Assembly: GCA_037145635.1 (NCBI GenBank)
Contig: JBBCXB010000001.1
Span: 930,001 to 994,000 of the forward strand
Direction of reading: 5' to 3'
DNA from: JAATFS01 sp037145635
GTDB lineage: Bacteria; Pseudomonadota; Gammaproteobacteria; Xanthomonadales; Xanthomonadaceae
Length of the DNA stretch: 64,000 bases
Part shown: positions 26,348 through 35,104 of the stretch, piece by piece
Layout: each line of letters opens with the position of its first letter
How positions within the stretch are numbered: position 1 is the stretch's first letter
The notes under the pieces: model-generated
The model's input: only the letters and a program-made list of their open reading frames with translations
Told to the model about the DNA's origin: nothing
Database searches by the model: none
Position numbers and translations under genes: made by a program

Positions 26348-26509
26348 GGGCTCCGGTTTGCTGAAGAGAACCGCGGGCTTCGGCTTGCTGCGAAGAACGG
26401 CCGGCTCCGGCTTGGCTTGGACAAGCGGCGGGCTCCGGTTTGCGGATTTGCGGAGGAGGAACCGCCAACCGCCGGTTTCGGCTTGCTGCGCACGGAAGGC
26501 GGGCTTGCG
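26348..26509. repeat. Degenerate tandem repeat, period about 27 bases
   Basis: Units start with GGGCTCCGGTTTGC, GGGCTTCGGCTTGC, CGGCTCCGGCTTGG, GGGCTCCGGTTTGC, GGTTTCGGCTTGC and GGGCTTGCGG at roughly 26348, 26375, 26402, 26430, 26472 and 26500. The remainder of each unit is GAA-rich and drifts. Confidence 0.7.
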
Positions 26510-26693
26510 GATCGGGGCGGGGGGAAGGAACGCCGGGCTGCCGCAGAGGAAGAGCCACCGCGGGTCCCCACGCTTGCGGGAGCCGGGATGGCCGGCTTGC
26601 GGTTGCGGCAGGTGGGGCCGCGGCGGCGGCCGGACGGTGGCGGGCCCGCATGGCATAATTCACGGCTGACCCCGCCTCGGCGGTGACATGAAC

Positions 26694-26720
26694 GCGGGGG
26701 CCTCGTGCCGACGCCCCCGC
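26694..26720 (+). promoter_or_regulatory. Leader hairpin of yajC
   Basis: GCGGGGGC (26694-26701) pairs with GCCCCCGC (26713-26720), an 8-bp all-GC stem that ends 22 bases before the yajC start and leaves the ribosome site AGGAAG free. It may stabilise the 5' end or mark a processing point; no riboswitch fold was recognised. Confidence 0.35.
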
Positions 26721-26741
26721 ATCCACCATAGGAAGCAACTG

Positions 26742-27089
26742 ATGAACCTGCTCGATTTCCTGATTCCCGCCGCCCAGGCGCAGACCGCCGCGGGCGGCCA
26801 GCCGGCCGGCGGCATGGGGCTCACCACGCTGCTGTTCCCCATCATCCTGATCGCGGTCATGTATTTCCTGATGATCCGCCCGCAGATGAAGCGCCAGAAG
26901 GAGCACAAGGCCCTGCTGGACAAGCTGAACCGCGGCGACGAGGTCATCACCACCGGCGGCGTCGCCGGCGTGATCACCGACGTGGGCGACAACTTCGTCA
27001 CCGTCGAGGTCGCCGAGAACGTGCGCATCCGCGTACAGAAGGGTGCCGTCGGCCACGTGCTGCCCAAGGGCACGCTGAAGTCCGCCTGA
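26742..27089 (+). CDS. yajC: Sec translocase accessory subunit YajC
   Basis: A 115-residue single-span inner membrane protein that joins SecDF and SecYEG. The N-terminus MNLLDFLIPAAQAQ, the membrane helix LLFPIILIAVMYFLMIRPQ and the cytosolic part KRQKEHKALLDKLNRGDEVI then TTGGVAG are typical. ATG 26742 has AGGAAG 7 bases upstream; an earlier in-frame ATG at 26688 would run through the leader hairpin. First gene of yajC-secD-secF. Confidence 0.97.
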   Translation: MNLLDFLIPAAQAQTAAGGQPAGGMGLTTLLFPIILIAVMYFLMIRPQMKRQKEHKALLDKLNRGDEVITTGGVAGVITDVGDNFVTVEVAENVRIRVQKGAVGHVLPKGTLKSA

Positions 27090-27144
27090 TCGTTTCTTCT
27101 CCTGCTAGGCGTGGCGCCGGGACGGTGCCGCGCGGGACTGTGCA

Positions 27145-28998
27145 ATGCTCGAATTTCCCCGCTGGAAGTATTTCCTCATCCTCGTGGTGCTGGTGCTCAG
27201 TGCGTTGTACGCGCTGCCCAACGTGTACCAGAAGGACCCGTCCGTGCAGATCACCGCCAGCCGCGGTGCGCAGGTGGACGACGCATTGCGCGAGCGCGTG
27301 ACGGCCGACCTGGCCGCCGCCGGGCTCACCCCGAAGTCGGTGGCCAAGGAGGGCGACAGCCTGATGGTGCGGCTGCCCAGCCTGCAGGCCCAGACCGTGG
27401 CCAACGACACCCTGCGGCAGAAGCTCGGCGAGAACTACACCGTCGCGCTGAACCTGGCCTCGACCGTGCCGGAATGGCTGGCCCGGCTCGGCGGCAAGCC
27501 GATGGTGCTGGGCCTGGACCTGCAGGGCGGCGTGCACTTCGTGCTGCAGGTCGACCAGAAGGCGGCGCTGGAGAAGCGCATCGATGCCTACGCCGAGGAC
27601 ATCCGCGTCACCCTGCGCGACAACCGCATCGCCTACCAGTCGGTGGAGCGGCGCCCGGACAACAGCATCGTCGCCACGCTGAGCCCCTCGGCCGGCGAGG
27701 ACGCGACCGACAAGGCGCGCGCGGCACTGGCCAAGGCCCAGCCCACGCTGACCTACGACACCTCCGGCCAGCGCATCACCGTCACCGTGCCCAGCAGCGA
27801 GCTGGCCCAGATCGCCAGCAGCGCGATCGAGCAGAACATCACCACGCTGCGCAACCGCGTCAACGAACTGGGCGTGGCCGAGCCGATCATCCAGCGCCAG
27901 GGCGAGGACCGCGTGGTCGTGCAGCTGCCCGGCGTGCAGGACACCGCCGAGGCCAAGCGCCTGATCGGCGCCACCGCCACGCTGGAGTTCCGCGCCGTGG
28001 TCGACGGCGACGCGCAGGACGCGGTGACCAGCGGCCGCGTGCCGCCGGAGGCCAAGGTGTTCCACCTGCGCGACAGCGGCGTCCCGGTGCTGCTGAACAA
28101 GCGCGTGCTGGCCTCGGGCGACCAGATGGTCAACGCCACCGTGTCGGCCGACCAGAACGGCATGCCGGCGGTGAGCATCACGCTGAACAACGTCGCCGGC
28201 CAGCGCATGTTCGACTACACCAGCGCCAACGTCGGCAAGCTGATGTCGGTGGTCTACATCGAACGCATCCCGACCGTGACCGTGGTCGACGGCAAGGAAG
28301 TGCGCGGCGTGCGGGTCAAGGAGGAGGCGCTGTCCCCGACCCGGATCGCCGGCGTGTTCGGCAAGAACTTCCAGACCACCGGCCTGGAGAAGACCGAGGC
28401 CGAGAACCTGGCCAAGCTGCTGCGTGCCGGTTCGCTGGCCGCGCCGATGGACTTCGTCGAGGAACGCATCATCGGCCCCAGCCTGGGCGCCGAGAACGTC
28501 GAGCGCGGCATCACCGCGGTGGTCTACGCGTTCGTGTTCACGCTGGTGTTCTTCACCGTCTACTACCGCATGTTCGGCGCGATCACCTCGGTGGCGCTGC
28601 TGTTCAACCTGCTGATCGTGGTGGCGGTGATGTCGATGTTCGGCGCCACCATGACGCTGCCCGGCTTCGCCGGCCTGGCGCTGTCGGTGGGCCTGTCGGT
28701 CGACGCCAACGTGCTGATCAACGAGCGCATCCGCGAGGAGCTGCGCAACGGCGTGCCGGCCAAGTCCGCGATCAACGCCGGCTACGACAAGGCCGGCGGC
28801 ACCATCCTCGACGCCAACCTCACCGGGTTGATCGTCGGCGTGGCGCTGTACGCGTTCGGCACCGGCCCGCTGAAGGGTTTTGCGCTGACGATGATCATCG
28901 GCATCTTCGCCTCGATGTTCACCGCGATCACCGTGTCGCGTGCGCTCGCGGTGCTGATCTACGGGCGTCGCAAGAAGCTCAAGTCGGTGGCGATCTGA
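27145..28998 (+). CDS. secD: Protein translocase subunit SecD
   Basis: SecD uses the proton gradient to pull secreted proteins through SecYEG. The 617-residue protein starts with a membrane anchor (WKYFLILVVLVLSALYALP), has the periplasmic P1 domain beginning at LGLDLQGGVHFVLQVD and containing a variable insert, and ends in five membrane helices with the conserved GLALSVGLSVDANVLINERI and REE. Gene order yajC-secD-secF is normal, and the gap to secF is 148 bases with a short ACCCGCG/CGCGGGT hairpin. Confidence 0.98.
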   Translation: MLEFPRWKYFLILVVLVLSALYALPNVYQKDPSVQITASRGAQVDDALRERVTADLAAAGLTPKSVAKEGDSLMVRLPSLQAQTVANDTLRQKLGENYTVALNLASTVPEWLARLGGKPMVLGLDLQGGVHFVLQVDQKAALEKRIDAYAEDIRVTLRDNRIAYQSVERRPDNSIVATLSPSAGEDATDKARAALAKAQPTLTYDTSGQRITVTVPSSELAQIASSAIEQNITTLRNRVNELGVAEPIIQRQGEDRVVVQLPGVQDTAEAKRLIGATATLEFRAVVDGDAQDAVTSGRVPPEAKVFHLRDSGVPVLLNKRVLASGDQMVNATVSADQNGMPAVSITLNNVAGQRMFDYTSANVGKLMSVVYIERIPTVTVVDGKEVRGVRVKEEALSPTRIAGVFGKNFQTTGLEKTEAENLAKLLRAGSLAAPMDFVEERIIGPSLGAENVERGITAVVYAFVFTLVFFTVYYRMFGAITSVALLFNLLIVVAVMSMFGATMTLPGFAGLALSVGLSVDANVLINERIREELRNGVPAKSAINAGYDKAGGTILDANLTGLIVGVALYAFGTGPLKGFALTMIIGIFASMFTAITVSRALAVLIYGRRKKLKSVAI

Positions 28999-29146
28999 TG
29001 CGCCGCCCGGGCCCCCGCACGCTGCCGCGCGAGTGCCCGGGCGTGCCGCCGCGACCCGCGCCTCGCGGGTGCGGCTCCCTCGATGCCAGATCCTGGCAAA
29101 CGCCCCTACCTGCCGGTGCGGGTTCCCACATGAAGATCCGGATTCC

Positions 29147-30115
29147 ATGAAGATATTTCCGCTGCATCTCATCCCGAACGACACCAAGTTCGATTTCATG
29201 CGCCTGCGTCGCCCGACGCTGGTGGTGATGCTGGTGCTGTTCCTGGCCTCGCTCGGCGTCATCGCCGCCAAGGGCTTCAACTACGCGCTGGAATTCACCG
29301 GCGGCACCGTGGTGGAGACCCGCTTCGCCAAGACCGCCGATGTCGACCGGGTGCGCGAGCAGCTGGCCGCGATCGGCTTCGACAACGCGCAGGTGCAGAG
29401 CTTCGGCAGCGGCAACGATCTGATGATCCGCCTGCAGCCGCATGGCGAGCACAACAACGACAGCGACGGCGACAAGGCCATCGCCGACACCGTGGTCAAG
29501 GCGGTGAGCTCGCCGGAGAACCCGGCCACGGTGCTGCGCACCGAGTTCGTCGGCCCGCAGGTCGGCAAGGACCTGGCCAAGAACGGCCTGTACGCGACCC
29601 TGTTCATGCTGGTCGGCTTCCTGATCTACATCGCGTTCCGCTTCGAGTGGAAGTTCGCCGTGGTGGCCAGCATCACCGCGCTGTTCGACCTGATCGTGAC
29701 GGTGGCCTACGTCTCGGTCACCGGGCGCGAGTTCGACCTGACGGTGCTGGCCGGCCTGCTGTCGGTGATGGGTTTCGCGATCAACGACATCATCGTGGTG
29801 TTCGACCGCGTCCGCGAGAACTTCCGCAGCCTGCGCGTGGAGCCGCTGGAAGTGCTGAACCGCTCGATCAACCAGACGCTGTCGCGCACGGTGATCACCG
29901 CGGTGATGTTCTTCCTGTCGGCGCTGGCGCTGTACCTGTACGGCGGCAACTCGATGGAAGGCCTGGCGCTGACCCACATGATCGGTGCAGTGGTGGTGGT
30001 GGTGTCCTCGGTGATCGTGGCGGTGCCGATGCTGAGCATCGGGCCGTTCAAGGTCACCAAGCAGGACCTGCTGCCCAAGGCCCGCGACGTGGAGGCGCTG
30101 GCGCGCCGGCCCTGA
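29147..30115 (+). CDS. secF: Protein translocase subunit SecF
   Basis: The 322-residue partner of SecD, with six membrane helices. Conserved features are FNYALEFTGGTVVE at the start of the periplasmic domain, FVGPQVGKDLAKNG before the second helix, and the proton-path motif GFAINDIIVVFDRVREN. ATG 29147 gives the normal start MKIFPLHLIPND; the same CATGAAGAT occurs 16 bases earlier as a small local duplication. The last 99 coding bases were duplicated downstream (30369-30466). A strong terminator follows the stop. Confidence 0.97.
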   Translation: MKIFPLHLIPNDTKFDFMRLRRPTLVVMLVLFLASLGVIAAKGFNYALEFTGGTVVETRFAKTADVDRVREQLAAIGFDNAQVQSFGSGNDLMIRLQPHGEHNNDSDGDKAIADTVVKAVSSPENPATVLRTEFVGPQVGKDLAKNGLYATLFMLVGFLIYIAFRFEWKFAVVASITALFDLIVTVAYVSVTGREFDLTVLAGLLSVMGFAINDIIVVFDRVRENFRSLRVEPLEVLNRSINQTLSRTVITAVMFFLSALALYLYGGNSMEGLALTHMIGAVVVVVSSVIVAVPMLSIGPFKVTKQDLLPKARDVEALARRP

Positions 30116-30138
30116 GTCTCCGCCGCCGCGTCACAAGG

Positions 30139-30167
30139 AAAAGCCGCGCCCTGCGCGGCTTTTCTTT
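30139..30167 (+). terminator. Intrinsic terminator of the yajC-secDF operon
   Basis: AAGCCGCGC pairs perfectly with GCGCGGCTT over a three-base loop, followed by TTCTTTT. The duplicated copy at about 30491-30518 has an extra G in the stem and a broken T run, so it is weaker. Confidence 0.9.
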
Positions 30168-30368
30168 TGGCCGCGCCGGCCCCGTCAGCCCAGCCCCGAT
30201 CGCCCCGGTGTTCCCGCCGTCCCCTGGACCTGTGCAGAGCGGCCCGGGGGACCCGGGACGGGCCGGCTTCGATGTTCCAGGTCCCCGTAGCAGCGGGCGA
30301 GGCGTGTCCCGGCCCGGGTCATCCGGGCTGCTCCCGAGCGAGCGAGGCGCCCGCGCCCTTGGATGCTC

Positions 30369-30466
30369 GTGGCGGTGCCGATGCTGAGCATCGGGCCGTT
30401 CGAGGTCGCAAGCAGGCCGGCTGCCCAAGGCCCGCGACATGGAGGCGCTGGCGCGCCGGCCCTGGG
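30369..30466 (+). pseudogene. secF: Duplicated secF 3' fragment
   Basis: These bases match the final 99 coding bases of secF (VAVPMLSIGPF is still readable in one frame) but have lost a few bases, so the frame shifts at the segment for VTKQDLLPK, and the former stop TGA reads TGG. There is no start or promoter. It is a by-product of the 352-bp tandem duplication. Confidence 0.85.
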
Positions 30467-30728
30467 TCTCCGCCGCCGCGTCACAAGGAAAAGCCGCGCC
30501 CTGCGCGGGCTTTCTTTCAGCCGCGCCGTCCCCATCAGCCCAGCCCCGATCATCCCGTTGTTCCCGCCACCCCCCTAGACCTGTGCAGAGCGGCCCGGGG
30601 GACCCGGGACGGGACGTAAAACGCCGGCTTCGATGTTGCAGGTCCCCGTAGCAGGAGGCGAGGCGTGTCCCGGCCCGGGTCTCCCGGGCTGCTCCCGAGC
30701 GAACGAGCGAGGCGCCCGCGCTCTTGAG

Positions 30729-31009
30729 TTGAGCGCTCTGAAGGGACTGCAGCCCGGATGCCACGTCCCTCAGGCAGGATGTGATCCCCGGCGGGAAGGC
30801 CGTTTCGGCCGGAAGTATCGGCACGGTCGGAACGGCGGCGGCCTGGCCCGGCCCGGCCAAGCTTACCGGCCCAGCCAGCCCTCCCGTGGATCCACCGCCA
30901 CGGCACGTCCCTGAGCCGCTCTACGCCACCGCGTGCTGACGCCTCGCCGATCCATGGCGAGAGGGCGCCCGCCAGTCCGGCGCCGGCGAGCGCGCGGACG
31001 AACGAAGCG
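30729..31009. other. Intergenic remainder before the oprB stop
   Basis: No gene or recognisable terminator is seen past the tandem duplication, apart from short GC palindromes such as GGCCGTTTCGGCC near 30798. Transcripts from secF and oprB converge here. Confidence 0.4.
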
Positions 31010-32278
31010 CTACAGCGCCCAGTCCACCCGCAGGCCGGCGATCAGCGCGTTCGGCAGGTCGGTCTGGCGGCTGGGTTCGTTGAACTGGTCGGGATGGATC
31101 ACGTAGTGCAGGTTCGGCGCCACGCGCAGGCGCGGGGTGACCTGGATACCGTAGCTCAGCTCCATCATGATCTGGTTGTCGGCCGGGGTGCCGGTGCCGC
31201 CGGCCGCGGCGCGCGCCAGGCGCAGGTTCTCGATCGCCTGGTCGCTGTACTTCTGCTGGGTGACCACGAAAGCGATGTTGTCGTCCGGGCGGCTGGCGAA
31301 GGTGCCGCGCTGCACCAGGCCGAGCTGGATGAAATGGTCCTCGATCAGCTGGCCGGAGGTGCCCTTGAGCACCGCGCCGAACACCGTCAGGCCGCGGTCG
31401 CCGTCATTGTCGTCGCGCGTCACCTGCTGCTCGAAACGCGCGAACGCGCCCGAGCGGCCGCGGCGCTCGGCATATTCCAGCCCGCTGAGCACGGCCGGGT
31501 TGCCATTGGCGTCGTTGAGCGGGTCGCGGTAGTCGGAGTTGTCCTGCCAGCCGCCCAGCTCGTACATCGCGGCCAGCCCCCCGTCCTTGCCGTCGGCCTT
31601 GTAGCCCACCGCATAGGGCACGATCACGCCGGTGGCGTCGCGCGTGCTCCAGTTCAGGCCGTGCTCGCCGTCCTCGGCCTGGGTCGGGTTGACCTCGTAG
31701 GCGCCGACGTGGACATAGACGTTGGGCGTCAGCCAGGCCTTGGCGTGCGCGGCCCAGCTCGATACCGGCCAGTAGGTGAAGTTGCTGGTGCGGAACACGA
31801 ACGTCGGGTTGCCGCAGGCCGAGTTGGTCTGGAAGTAGCCGCACAGGTCCGAGCCAAGGAAGTGGACGTTGGCGATGCTGCGGCCGCCTTCCAGTTCCAG
31901 CCGCCCGTCGAACAGCTTCTGCTCGAGCGTCAGGTTGGCCAGGCGCTCGCCCTGGCCGCCGTAGATCTCCTGCACCGAGGTGCTGTTGCCCAGGCTGCTG
32001 TTGGACAGGTTGGTGCCGTGGCGCTGGATGGCGTAGGCCTTGACCGTGGCGCCGTGCCAGCCGAACAGCTTGTCGAGGTCGACGTCGGTGCCCAGCATCA
32101 GCTGGCCGGCATACGCGGTGCCGTTGTCCTTGCCGCCATCGAGCAGGGCGGCCGCCTCGCCCGTATAGGCCAGCTTGAGGGTGAAGGCGTCGCGCGCGTC
32201 CTGCGCGTGGGCGAGGGGGGCGAGGCCGAAGGCAACGGCGATGGGCAGCAGGCGGCGGCCGCGCGAGAGCAGGGACAT
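31010..32278 (-). CDS. oprB: Carbohydrate-selective porin, OprB family
   Basis: A 422-residue outer membrane channel for sugars. It has a signal peptide (LLPIAVAFGLAPLAHA), and a mature part starting FTLKLAYTGEAAALLDGG with family landmarks GTAYAGQLMLGTDVDLDKL, QEIYGG, LEQKLFDGRLELEGGRS and the loop Cys pair in LCGYFQTNSACGNP. The end MELSYGIQVTPRL...LIAGLRVDWAL is a terminal beta-strand. AGGAG lies 7 bases before ATG 32278. It starts 51 bases after the fruA stop on the same strand, so it is probably the last gene of the fructose operon and brings fructose across the outer membrane. Confidence 0.93.
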   Translation of the reverse strand: MSLLSRGRRLLPIAVAFGLAPLAHAQDARDAFTLKLAYTGEAAALLDGGKDNGTAYAGQLMLGTDVDLDKLFGWHGATVKAYAIQRHGTNLSNSSLGNSTSVQEIYGGQGERLANLTLEQKLFDGRLELEGGRSIANVHFLGSDLCGYFQTNSACGNPTFVFRTSNFTYWPVSSWAAHAKAWLTPNVYVHVGAYEVNPTQAEDGEHGLNWSTRDATGVIVPYAVGYKADGKDGGLAAMYELGGWQDNSDYRDPLNDANGNPAVLSGLEYAERRGRSGAFARFEQQVTRDDNDGDRGLTVFGAVLKGTSGQLIEDHFIQLGLVQRGTFASRPDDNIAFVVTQQKYSDQAIENLRLARAAAGGTGTPADNQIMMELSYGIQVTPRLRVAPNLHYVIHPDQFNEPSRQTDLPNALIAGLRVDWAL

Positions 32279-32329
32279 GGGGGGCTCCTGGGATCGGTGG
32301 GCGCCGCCGGGGGGCGGCGCGGTCGGGAA

Positions 32330-34033
32330 TCAGTCGATGACGGGTTTCTTCAGCACGCGCAGCGCCAGCGCGGTCAGCGCGGTGCCGACCAGCAGGGCGA
32401 GCACGTAGGTGCCCAGGTGGGTCACCGCATTGGGGATCGGCAGCACGAACACGCCGCCATGCGGCACCTTCAGCTCGGCGCCGGCGGCCATCGAGATCGC
32501 GCCGGCCACCGCCGAACCCAGCATCAGCGCCGGGATCGTGCGCAGCGGATCGCGCGCGGCATAGGGGATCGCGCCCTCGGTGACGAACGCCAGGCCGAGC
32601 ACGCCGGCCGCGGTGGCCGAGCCGCGTTCCTCGCGGGTGAAGCGGTTGCGGAACGCCCAGGCCGCCAGCGCGATGCCCAGCGGCGGGGTCATGCCGGCCA
32701 CCATCGCCGCGGCCATCGGCGTGTACACCTGGCTGGCGATCAGCCCGGTGGAGAACGCGTAGGCGGCCTTGTTGACCGGCCCGCCCATGTCGAACGCCAT
32801 CATCCCGCCGAGCAGCAGCCCCAGCAGCACCGCGCTGCTGCCCTGCATGCCGCGCAGCCAGGCGGTGAGCCAGGCCAGCAGCTCCGCCACCGGGGTGCCG
32901 ACCACGTAGAGCATGGCCAGGCCCACCAGCAGCGTGCCCAGCACCGGCAGGATCAGCACCGGCTTGAGCCCTTCCAGGTTGCGCGGCAGCCGGATGTAGC
33001 GGTTCAGCGCCGCCACGCCGTAGCCCGCGATGAAGCCGGCGAAGATGCCCCCGATGAAGCCCGCGCCGAGGTTGGCCGCGACCATGCCGCCGATCATGCC
33101 GGGGGCGATGCCGGGACGGTCGGCGATGGAGTAGGCGATGTAGCCGGCCAGGGCCGGCACCATCAGCGTGAAGCCGGCCTTGGAGCCGATCTGGAACAAC
33201 GACCACGCCAGGGTGCCCTTGTGCGCGTCGTCGAAGGCGTAGATGCCGCCCAGCGCGAACGCCAGCGCGATCAGCAGGCCGCCGGCGGTGACGAACGGCA
33301 GCATGAACGACACGCCGGTCATCAGGTGCTTGTAGGGGCCGGCGCCCTTGGTCTTCTCCGGCGGCGCGCCGCCGCCCGCGCCCGCGACCGCGTGCGGCCG
33401 GGCCTCGGCCAGCGCCTTGCGGATCAGGTTCTGGCCGTCGTTGATCGCCGGCTTGGTGCCGCCCTTGTACAGCGGCTTGCCGGCGAAGCGCGACAGGTCC
33501 ACCTCGCGGTCGGCGGTGATCAGCACCAGGTCGGCGTCGCGGATCTCGGCATCGGTCAGCGCGTCCTGCGCGCCGACCGAGCCCTGGGTCTCCACCCGCA
33601 TCGCATGGCCCAGCGCCAGGGCGGCCTGCTGCAGGCCCTCGGCGGCCATGAAGGTGTGGGCGATGCCGGTCGGGCAGGAGGTGATGGCGACGATGCGCTT
33701 GGGCGCCTCGGCCGCGACCGGCGCCGGGGCCGCCGTCGCCGACAGCGACGCCAGCGCGGCGGCCGGGTCGTCCAGGACCTCGCCCAGGCGCAGCCGGGTC
33801 ACGCGCGCCTGCGGGAAGCGGGCGCTGTCGGGCTCGGCATCGCCGATCCACAGCAGCTGGGGGGCGCCGGCGGCGAGCGCGGGCGCGAGCGTGCCGGTGA
33901 TGCCCTGGTCGCTGCGGATCTCGATCGCCAGGTCCAGGCCGCGCTGCGTGGCCGCGCGCCGCAGCGCCTCGGCGGCGAGGACGGCTTCGGTGCTGCGGTC
34001 GCCGGCGGCGATCACCACGAGGGAAGGTTGCAT
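32330..34033 (-). CDS. fruA: PTS fructose-specific EIIB'BC permease
   Basis: A 567-residue inner membrane permease that imports fructose as fructose-1-phosphate. It has a degenerate N-terminal EIIB' domain (residues 1 to about 100), an active EIIB domain with the phosphorylated Cys in ITSCPTGIAHTFMAAE, a linker, and the EIIC domain with eight or more membrane segments, including LIALAFALGGIYAF, the conserved GGMMAFDMGGPVNKAAYAF and FVTEGAIPYAA. AGGAG lies 6 bases before ATG 34033. A 117-base gap with a large hairpin separates it from fruK, which may set a lower level of permease than of the soluble enzymes. Confidence 0.96.
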   Translation of the reverse strand: MQPSLVVIAAGDRSTEAVLAAEALRRAATQRGLDLAIEIRSDQGITGTLAPALAAGAPQLLWIGDAEPDSARFPQARVTRLRLGEVLDDPAAALASLSATAAPAPVAAEAPKRIVAITSCPTGIAHTFMAAEGLQQAALALGHAMRVETQGSVGAQDALTDAEIRDADLVLITADREVDLSRFAGKPLYKGGTKPAINDGQNLIRKALAEARPHAVAGAGGGAPPEKTKGAGPYKHLMTGVSFMLPFVTAGGLLIALAFALGGIYAFDDAHKGTLAWSLFQIGSKAGFTLMVPALAGYIAYSIADRPGIAPGMIGGMVAANLGAGFIGGIFAGFIAGYGVAALNRYIRLPRNLEGLKPVLILPVLGTLLVGLAMLYVVGTPVAELLAWLTAWLRGMQGSSAVLLGLLLGGMMAFDMGGPVNKAAYAFSTGLIASQVYTPMAAAMVAGMTPPLGIALAAWAFRNRFTREERGSATAAGVLGLAFVTEGAIPYAARDPLRTIPALMLGSAVAGAISMAAGAELKVPHGGVFVLPIPNAVTHLGTYVLALLVGTALTALALRVLKKPVID

Positions 34034-34097
34034 ACGAACTCCTGCGTTGTTCTTCGGTCGCCGGCAGGGCCGGCGGAAAGCGTGCGGGGAAACCGGG

Positions 34098-34146
34098 TCC
34101 CGGGCGCGACCGGGAGGGGGGAGGGAGGCTCCCGTCGCGCCCGGGA
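34098..34146 (-). promoter_or_regulatory. Long hairpin in the fruK-fruA gap
   Basis: TCCCGGGCGCGAC at 34098-34110 pairs perfectly over 13 bases with 34134-34146, and the stem continues inward (CGGGAG with CTCCCG) with one bulge to nearly 19 bp. There is no T run on the minus strand, so it looks like a processing or stability element, or an attenuator, rather than a terminator. Confidence 0.6.
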
Positions 34147-34150
34147 GGGC

Positions 34151-35104
34151 CTACAACACCTCGATCGCCACGGTGGGGGCCAGCGCGCGCACCTGCGCCG
34201 GGTCGAGCCGGCGCGCGTCGCCGCTTTCGAGCCGGCTCATCGAGAACGCCGTGGCCAGGCGCGCGCAGGCGTCCAGCCCGGTCGCCGGTTCTAGCAGGGC
34301 GGCGGCCAGGCCGGCCACCATCGCGTCGCCGGCGCCCACGCTGCTGCCGCGCGCCAGCCGCGGCGGGCGCGCCACCAGCGCGGCGTCGGCGTCGACGAAC
34401 AGCGCGCCCTCGGTGCCCATCGAGATCACCACCAGGCCGATGCCGCGCGCCAGCAGGGCGCGCGCGGCGTCCAGCAGCGCGCCGCGCTCGACCAGCTCGG
34501 TGCCGGTCCAGGCCTCCAGCTCGTGGCGGTTGGGCTTGACCGCGTAGGGCAGGGCGCCCGCCGCCGCAGCGAGGGCGGCGGCCAGCGGCGCGCCGCTGGT
34601 GTCCAGCAGCACGCGCGCACCGGCGGCGGTGGCCTGGGCCTGCAGCCGGGCCCAGGCGTCGTCGGCCACGCCGGCCGGCAGGCTGCCGGACAGCACCACC
34701 GGCAGGCCCGGGCGCAGCAGCGGCGCCAGCCGCGCGGCCACGTCCTGCAGCCGGGCGGCGTCCAGGGTCAGGCCGGGCAGGTTGATGTCGGTGGTCTCGC
34801 CGCGCTCGTCCTCGACCAGCTTGATGTTGGTGCGGGTGTCGCCGTCGGCGCGCAGGCAGTGGTCGGCGATGCCGCGCTCGCGGAACAGCGCCTCGAACAC
34901 CCCTGCGTTGGCGGCGCCGAGCACGCCGAACGCGGCGGTCGGCACGCCCCAGTCGGCCAGGCAGGCGGCGACGTTGATGCCCTTGCCGCCGGCGTCGTTG
35001 CGCACGCCCGCGGCACGGTGCACGGCGCCCGGCTGCAGCCGGGCCAGGCGCACGGTCTGGTCGATCGCCGGGTTCAGGGTGACGGTGACGGCCTGCACGC
35101 TCAT
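34151..35104 (-). CDS. fruK: 1-phosphofructokinase
   Basis: FruK phosphorylates fructose-1-phosphate to fructose-1,6-bisphosphate with ATP. The 317-residue PfkB-family protein begins VTLNPAIDQTVRL, has the substrate segment NDAGGKGINVAACLA, the KPNRHELEAWTG signature and the catalytic GSSVGAGDAMVAGLAA with its base Asp. The start ATG 35104 overlaps the fruB stop (ATGA), so the two are translationally coupled. The C-terminus AFSMSRLESGDAR is standard. Confidence 0.96.
   Translation of the reverse strand: MSVQAVTVTLNPAIDQTVRLARLQPGAVHRAAGVRNDAGGKGINVAACLADWGVPTAAFGVLGAANAGVFEALFRERGIADHCLRADGDTRTNIKLVEDERGETTDINLPGLTLDAARLQDVAARLAPLLRPGLPVVLSGSLPAGVADDAWARLQAQATAAGARVLLDTSGAPLAAALAAAAGALPYAVKPNRHELEAWTGTELVERGALLDAARALLARGIGLVVISMGTEGALFVDADAALVARPPRLARGSSVGAGDAMVAGLAAALLEPATGLDACARLATAFSMSRLESGDARRLDPAQVRALAPTVAIEVL

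Larger units (their letters stand above)
26096..26741. other. Repeat-filled gap between tgt and yajC
   Basis: No real gene: the open frames simply translate repeats (SGLL-KRTAGFG-like). It holds decayed TTCTCCCGCG/CGCGGGGGA palindromes at 26100-26220, one BIME-like pair (26229-26343), 27-bp degenerate tandem repeats (26348-26509) and, near the right end, CATAAT at 26654 as a possible -10 element for yajC-secDF. Confidence 0.65.
30017..30728 (+). repeat. 352-bp tandem duplication of the secF tail and its downstream region
   Basis: The segment from GTGGCGGTGCCGATGCTGAG (30017) to about 30368 is repeated from 30369 to about 30728. It covers the last 99 bases of secF, the terminator and about 190 bases of intergenic DNA. 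The copies have drifted by substitutions and small indels, including deletions in the secF part, a one-base insertion in the terminator stem and an inserted GTAAAACG-like stretch near 30615. Confidence 0.92.

Noticed and set aside
26280..26669. A 129-codon protein with repeated SGLL/GFGLL units
   Set aside because: It starts inside a BIME-like palindrome and only translates tandem repeats; no ribosome site or homologue.
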